A program made the translations under genes and the position numbers. Source: an uncultured Geobacteraceae bacterium (GTDB taxonomy: Bacteria > Desulfobacterota > Desulfuromonadia > Desulfuromonadales > Geopsychrobacteraceae). Taken from it: a stretch of DNA of 18,358 nucleotides. Within the stretch, counting starts at the first letter, position 1; every line of letters begins with the position of its first letter. Below, piece by piece: positions 14,295 to 18,358 of the stretch. The stretch is taken from positions 1 through 18,358 of the forward strand of contig CALFFB010000030.1 in assembly GCA_937958075.1 (NCBI GenBank), read 5' to 3'. The notes under the pieces are model-generated. The model was not told the DNA's origin, did not search any database, and saw only the letters and a list, made by a program, of their open reading frames with translations.

Positions 14295-15359
14295 TTACCG
14301 GAAAAGAGATTGCAGGCCCTGCTGATAATCTCCCCCCCTGATCACCCCGCGTTCCGTGATGATCGCGGTGACCAGGTGCTGCGGGGTAACATCAAAGGCC
14401 GGGTTGCGCACCTTGATGCCGTCGGGAGCAAGGGGGGTATCACCAAGATGGGTGACCTCGCGAACATCCCGCTCTTCAATGGGGATGTGGCTGCCGTCCG
14501 GCAGACTGATGTCGATGGTTGACACCGGCGCCGCCACATAAAAGGGGATCTGGTGTTCCCGTGCCAGCACCGCCACCGTGTAGGTGCCGATCTTGTTGGC
14601 GACATCCCCGTTGGCGGCAATACGATCGGCACCGACAATCACGCAGTCGATCTGCCCCTGCTGCATCAGATAGCCTGCCATGTTATCACAGATCAGGGTC
14701 ACCGGAATGCCGTCGCGCTGCAGTTCCCAGGCCGTCAGCCGTGAGCCCTGTAAAAAGGGGCGGGTCTCGTCAGCAACAACAGTCACCTGCTTGCCGGCAG
14801 CCACTGCCGCGCGAATCACGCCCAGAGCGGTACCGTAACCACCGGTGGCCAGAGCACCGGCGTTGCAGTGGGTCAGGATGCGGGCCTGATCGGGAATCAG
14901 CTCGGCGCCGAACCGGCCCAGCTTGCGGTTGATCTGCTCATCCTCCTGGGCAATGGCCAGGGCCTCGTATTCCAGGCCGATCTTCAGCTCCAGAACACTG
15001 CGATCAAGGTTCGCTTCGGCAAAATTCTGCATACGGTTCAAAGCCCAGGCCAGATTCACTGCCGTCGGCCGCGTGGCCGCCAGTTCCCGACAGATATCCT
15101 GAAATTCGGCAAAAAACTCCTGGCTGACATCCGTCTCGATATCCCGTGCGCCGAACCAGGCGCCGATGGCCGCGGCGATACCGATGGCGGGAGCCCCGCG
15201 GACGACCATGGTGCGAATAGCCTCGGCCACCTCCTGCCAGCTGGTATAATCGTGCCACACCTCCCGGGTCGGCAGCAGGCGCTGGTCGAGCATCTGACAT
15301 TTCCCGGCGACAAAGCGGATGGGGCGGATCACCTGCGGATCGACAGGACAACTCATCAT
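14295..15359 (-). CDS. mtnA: S-methyl-5-thioribose-1-phosphate isomerase
   Basis: MtnA converts methylthioribose-1-phosphate to methylthioribulose-1-phosphate in salvage of methylthioadenosine, a by-product of SAM-dependent polyamine synthesis. The 354-residue protein has the family hallmarks: RGAPAIG (54-60), the catalytic Cys in ILTHCNAG (C165), ETRPFLQGSRLTAWEL, and the catalytic Asp in IVGADRIAANGD (D245) followed by NKIGT (255-259). It therefore looks like a true MtnA, not an eIF2B-related regulatory paralogue. ATG 15359 overlaps the gatB stop (ATGA), with GGAG 8 bases upstream. A second ATG is the next codon. No other methionine-salvage gene is adjacent, so the remaining steps must be elsewhere or the product follows another route. 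Confidence 0.93.
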   Translation of the reverse strand: MMSCPVDPQVIRPIRFVAGKCQMLDQRLLPTREVWHDYTSWQEVAEAIRTMVVRGAPAIGIAAAIGAWFGARDIETDVSQEFFAEFQDICRELAATRPTAVNLAWALNRMQNFAEANLDRSVLELKIGLEYEALAIAQEDEQINRKLGRFGAELIPDQARILTHCNAGALATGGYGTALGVIRAAVAAGKQVTVVADETRPFLQGSRLTAWELQRDGIPVTLICDNMAGYLMQQGQIDCVIVGADRIAANGDVANKIGTYTVAVLAREHQIPFYVAAPVSTIDISLPDGSHIPIEERDVREVTHLGDTPLAPDGIKVRNPAFDVTPQHLVTAIITERGVIRGGDYQQGLQSLFR

Positions 15360-16792
15360 GACAGCCGCTCCTTGAGCATCTGGTTGACCAGCCCCGGATT
15401 GGCCTTGCCCCTGCTTGCTTTCATCACCTGGCCGACAAAAAAGCCCATCAGCTTGTCCTTGCCCCCCCGGTATTCGGCAACCTCCTGCGGATGGCCGGCG
15501 ATCACCTCGTCGACTATGGCTTCCAGGGCGCCGCTGTCGGACACCTGCTTGAGGCCCTTGTCAGCGATGACCGTATCCGCGCTTTTGCCCGTTGCCCAGA
15601 CCTCGGCGAAAACGGTCTTGGCGATCTTGCCGGAGATGGTGCTGTCGGCGATGCGCTTGAGGATACCTGCCAGCAGTTCCGGAGACACGGGGCACTCGCT
15701 AATGTCAAGTCCCTGGTCTTTGAGCTTGCCGAGAACCTCGACCATGACCCAGTTGGAGCAGAGCTTGGGATTGTCGTGATGGGCCACCACCGCTTCAAAA
15801 TACTCCGCCACCGGCCGCTCCGCTGCCAGCACCGTCGCGTCATACGCCGGCAGGCCGAGCTGCTCTTCGTAGCGTCTGCGCTTTTGTTCCGGCAGCTCCG
15901 GCAGTTGTGCCCGGATCTCCTCAATCCAGTCGTTACCAACCTCCAGGGGCACCAGGTCGGGATCGGGGAAATAGCGATAGTCGTGGGCCTGCTCCTTGCC
16001 GCGCATGGACCGGGTCAGGCCGCTGTCGGGATCGAACAGACGGGTCTCCTGAACGATGGTTCCCCCCTCTTCAATGACATCGATCTGGCGCTCGACCTCA
16101 AAATCGATGGCCTGTTTGATAAAGCGGAAGGAGTTCAGGTTCTTCAGCTCGGTGCGGGTACCCAGCTCCGCCTGCCCGAAGGGGCGCACCGACACATTGG
16201 CGTCGCAGCGAAAAGAGCCCTCCTCCATATTGCCGTCGCAGACGCCGAGGTAAACAACGATCTGGTGCAGCTGCTTGAGGTAGGCGATGGCCTCGGCGGC
16301 GCTGCGCATGTCGGGCTCGGACACCACCTCCAGCAGCGGGGTGCAGGCGCGGTTCAGGTCGACCAGGGAGCCGCCACCGGCACTGTGGGAGAGTTTGCCG
16401 GCATCCTCTTCCATGTGGATACGGGTGATGCCGACACGCTTGGCACCGCCCTCTTCCGTAGGGATGTCGAGATGGCCCTGTTCGCAGATGGGCAGCTCAA
16501 ACTGGGAGATCTGATAGCCCTTGGGCAGATCGGGATAAAAATAGTTCTTGCGGGCGAAAATCGACCGGGGCGCGATCCGGCAGTTGGTGGCCAGGCCCGT
16601 CTTGATGGCCGCCGTCACCACCTCGCGGTTGAGCACCGGCAGCGCCCCCGGCAGGCCGAGGCAAACCGGACAGGTCTGGCTGTTGGGCGCCTGGCCGAAG
16701 GCGGTGGAGCACCCGCAGAAGATTTTGGTTCGGGTGGTCAGCTGCACATGCACCTCCAGCCCGATGACAATTTCATAACCTGAATGACTCAT
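15356..16792 (-). CDS. gatB: Asp-tRNA(Asn)/Glu-tRNA(Gln) amidotransferase subunit B
   Basis: GatB binds the misacylated Glu-tRNA(Gln) or Asp-tRNA(Asn), phosphorylates the attached acid with ATP and receives ammonia from GatA. With the start at ATG 16792 the product is 478 residues, the normal family length. Motifs include GYEIVIGLEVHVQL at the N terminus, the four-cysteine set FCGC...CPVC (C26, C28, C41, C44) that may bind metal, the GLPG turn after it, and KNYFYPDLPKGYQISQ. A C-terminal helical plus YqeY-like tail contacts tRNA. The frame is open to 16840 but AGGA lies 8 bases before 16792 and the homology begins there. gatA ends 17 bases upstream, and mtnA overlaps the stop. Confidence 0.96.
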   Translation of the reverse strand: MSHSGYEIVIGLEVHVQLTTRTKIFCGCSTAFGQAPNSQTCPVCLGLPGALPVLNREVVTAAIKTGLATNCRIAPRSIFARKNYFYPDLPKGYQISQFELPICEQGHLDIPTEEGGAKRVGITRIHMEEDAGKLSHSAGGGSLVDLNRACTPLLEVVSEPDMRSAAEAIAYLKQLHQIVVYLGVCDGNMEEGSFRCDANVSVRPFGQAELGTRTELKNLNSFRFIKQAIDFEVERQIDVIEEGGTIVQETRLFDPDSGLTRSMRGKEQAHDYRYFPDPDLVPLEVGNDWIEEIRAQLPELPEQKRRRYEEQLGLPAYDATVLAAERPVAEYFEAVVAHHDNPKLCSNWVMVEVLGKLKDQGLDISECPVSPELLAGILKRIADSTISGKIAKTVFAEVWATGKSADTVIADKGLKQVSDSGALEAIVDEVIAGHPQEVAEYRGGKDKLMGFFVGQVMKASRGKANPGLVNQMLKERLS

Positions 16793-16809
16793 GGGACATA
16801 TCCTGTTGA

Positions 16810-18270
16810 TTAAAGCAAATTCGGCCGTTGTTTGTGCCACTGTGTCGCCTGCTCATACGCCCAGGCCGCCTGGAGGATCTCGCTTTCGGCAAAGGGCTTG
16901 CCGATGAGCTGCAGCCCCACCGGCAGTCCCTGGTCGGTAAAACCGCAAGGGACGCTCAGGGCGCAGGTGCCCGCCAGATTCACGGGAATGGTAAAGATAT
17001 CGGACAGATACATCTGCAGCGAGTCTCCGGTTTTAGCACCAAAGGCGAATGCCGCCGAGGGCGCCACCGGCGTCGCCAGTACGTCGACCTGCTCAAAGGC
17101 ATCGAGAAAATCCCGGCGCACCAGGGTTCTGACTTTTTGCGCCTTGAGGTAATAGGCATCGTAATAGCCGGAGGACAAGGCGTAGGTACCGAGCATGATC
17201 CGGCATTTGACCTCGCTGCCGAAACCGGCGGACCGGGTCTTCCGGTACATGTCGAGGAGCCCCCCGTCGGACGTTTCGCGCAGGCCGAAACGCACGCCGT
17301 CATAGCGTGCCAGATTGCTGGAGGCCTCGGCCGTGGCAATGAGATAATAGCTGGCAACGGCGTATTGGGTATGGGGCAGGCTCACCGGGACCACCTCGGC
17401 CCCGAGGCGCCGGTAGACATCGATGGCCTCATCCACCGCCCGGCGCACCTGCGGGTCGATCCCCGCGATGAAATATTCCGCCGGCAGCCCGATCCGCATC
17501 CCCTCGACGCCGCGTTTGAGTTCAGCCTGATAATCGGGAACCGGACAGTCAACGGAGGTGGAATCGCGCGGATCGTGACCGGCGATGGCCCCCAGCAGCA
17601 GGGCACAGTCTTCCACGGTACGGGTCATGGGCCCGACCTGATCGAGGGACGAGGCATAGGCGACCACCCCGTAGCGTGAGACCCGGCCATAGGTCGGCTT
17701 GAGTCCGACAATGCCGCAGAAGGCCGCCGGCTGCCGGATGGAGCCGCCGGTATCAGTCCCCAGAGTGGCCACCGCCTGACCGGCGGCTACCGCCGCGGCG
17801 CTGCCGCCGGACGATCCTCCCGGCACCGCTTCCAGGTTCCAGGGGTTGCGGGTCGGGCCGAAAGCGCTGCTCTCGTTGGAGCTGCCCATGGCAAACTCAT
17901 CCATATTCAGCTTGCCGAGAATCACCGCTCCCTGCTGCTTCAGGCGTTCAACCACCGTCGCGTCATAAACAGGGGTATAGTCTGCCAGAATCTTCGAGGC
18001 ACAGGTGGTCCTGACTCCGGCAGTGCTGAAAATGTCCTTGACGGCCAGGGGAATCCCCGTCAACGGCGACGCATCCGGGGAAGCCAGGCGGGCATCCGCC
18101 GCCGCCGCCTCCTGCAGGGCCTGGTCAGCACAGACCGTCACAAAGGCATTGAGTTTGTCGTCGGTCCGGCGGATACGTTCAAGGCAGGCTGTCGTAGCGG
18201 CGGTGGCGGTCAGCTTTCGGGCGGCAAACTGCTCGCGCAGCTGCTGTATTGTCAGATTATTCTGGTGCAT
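16810..18270 (-). CDS. gatA: Asp-tRNA(Asn)/Glu-tRNA(Gln) amidotransferase subunit A
   Basis: GatA is the amidase subunit that releases ammonia from glutamine or asparagine for delivery to GatB. The 486-residue protein shows the complete amidase-signature triad: K78 in IPLAVKDIF, S153 in GGSSGGS, and the nucleophile S177 in GTDTGGSIRQPA. Length is normal for the family. ATG 18270 follows GGAG with 6-base spacing. It starts 40 bases after the stop of a short upstream reading frame (18311-18358). gatC, often immediately upstream of gatA, is not in the visible sequence. As the first complete gene of the co-directional run, it probably shares a transcript with gatB, mtnA and possibly the genes beyond. 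Confidence 0.96.
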   Translation of the reverse strand: MHQNNLTIQQLREQFAARKLTATAATTACLERIRRTDDKLNAFVTVCADQALQEAAAADARLASPDASPLTGIPLAVKDIFSTAGVRTTCASKILADYTPVYDATVVERLKQQGAVILGKLNMDEFAMGSSNESSAFGPTRNPWNLEAVPGGSSGGSAAAVAAGQAVATLGTDTGGSIRQPAAFCGIVGLKPTYGRVSRYGVVAYASSLDQVGPMTRTVEDCALLLGAIAGHDPRDSTSVDCPVPDYQAELKRGVEGMRIGLPAEYFIAGIDPQVRRAVDEAIDVYRRLGAEVVPVSLPHTQYAVASYYLIATAEASSNLARYDGVRFGLRETSDGGLLDMYRKTRSAGFGSEVKCRIMLGTYALSSGYYDAYYLKAQKVRTLVRRDFLDAFEQVDVLATPVAPSAAFAFGAKTGDSLQMYLSDIFTIPVNLAGTCALSVPCGFTDQGLPVGLQLIGKPFAESEILQAAWAYEQATQWHKQRPNLL

Positions 18271-18310
18271 GGATGACTCCGGAAAATTGCAATATCTTCA
18301 ACAATGCTTG

Positions 18311-18358
18311 TCAAAAAGCAGCATAACTCTTCACCACAATCTCGAGGGCAGGGTTCGG
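18311..18358 (-). CDS. possible 3' end of an upstream gene, unidentified
   Basis: On the minus strand the frame from the window edge reads PNPALEIVVKSYAAF and then TGA (18313-18311). The composition is protein-like and the position, just before gatA, fits the end of an operon neighbour. These 15 residues do not resemble the usual GatC C terminus (typically ending near a FFxVPxV motif). Too short to identify; it could be chance. Confidence 0.25.
   Translation of the reverse strand, partial: PNPALEIVVKSYAAF

Noticed and set aside
15491..16783. 430-codon frame antisense to gatB, and similar long antisense frames at 7757-8842, 9302-10264 and 11309-12289
   Set aside because: Each lies opposite a gene with clear family motifs. 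Long antisense frames are expected from codon bias in GC-rich genes, and the predicted products show no recognisable domain.

Overview
The window looks like a chromosomal segment of a respiratory, probably metal- or electrode-reducing member of the Desulfuromonadia (Geobacter/Desulfuromonas/Pelobacter-like). This is inference. It rests on an outer-surface decaheme cytochrome of the OmcA/MtrC family, a sigma-54-dependent two-component system, a receiver-PATAN(DUF4388)-DnaJ-TPR fusion protein of the kind seen in that group, and GatAB for indirect Gln/Asn-tRNA synthesis. Gene density is high. Only two gaps exceed 300 bases: 1134-1478 and 4591-5278.

Layout. (1) 1-2246: the 3' part of a COG3650-like protein (+), a convergent SLT-family lytic transglycosylase (-), a 345-base gap, then ttcA (+), a tRNA 2-thiocytidine synthetase. 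(2) 2271-4590: a minus-strand decaheme c-type cytochrome lipoprotein with a collagen-like Gly-X-Y spacer. It ends in tandem hairpins, the second an intrinsic terminator shared with ttcA. (3) 4591-5278: the cytochrome control region. It holds a near-perfect sigma-54 (-24/-12) promoter, a structured leader of about 175 nt, three copies of a 15-bp repeat that are candidate enhancer sites, a 13-bp perfect terminator hairpin, and a foldable non-coding stretch. (4) 18270 down to 5279: a tightly packed co-directional run on the minus strand: gatA - gatB - mtnA - glnE - REC/PATAN/DnaJ/TPR protein - sensor histidine kinase - stand-alone receiver - NtrC-type sigma-54 activator. Gaps are small or genes overlap (ATGA at two junctions). 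The largest gap, 88 bases before glnE, carries a weak hairpin plus T5.

How the parts fit. The most interesting hypothesis is a self-contained signalling-to-respiration circuit. A membrane kinase with a dCache_3-like periplasmic sensor phosphorylates one or both response regulators. The NtrC-type regulator would bind the repeats at about -94 and -183 relative to the predicted start and activate the sigma-54 promoter of the adjacent decaheme cytochrome. The sequence shows the promoter, the repeats, and an activator gene with an intact GAFTGA loop immediately next door. That they act on each other is inferred. The signalling genes lie at the end of a run of housekeeping genes (tRNA amidation, MTR-1-P isomerase, glutamine synthetase adenylylation), so they may share baseline transcription with them.

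No CRISPR array, IS element, tRNA or rRNA was recognised by eye.
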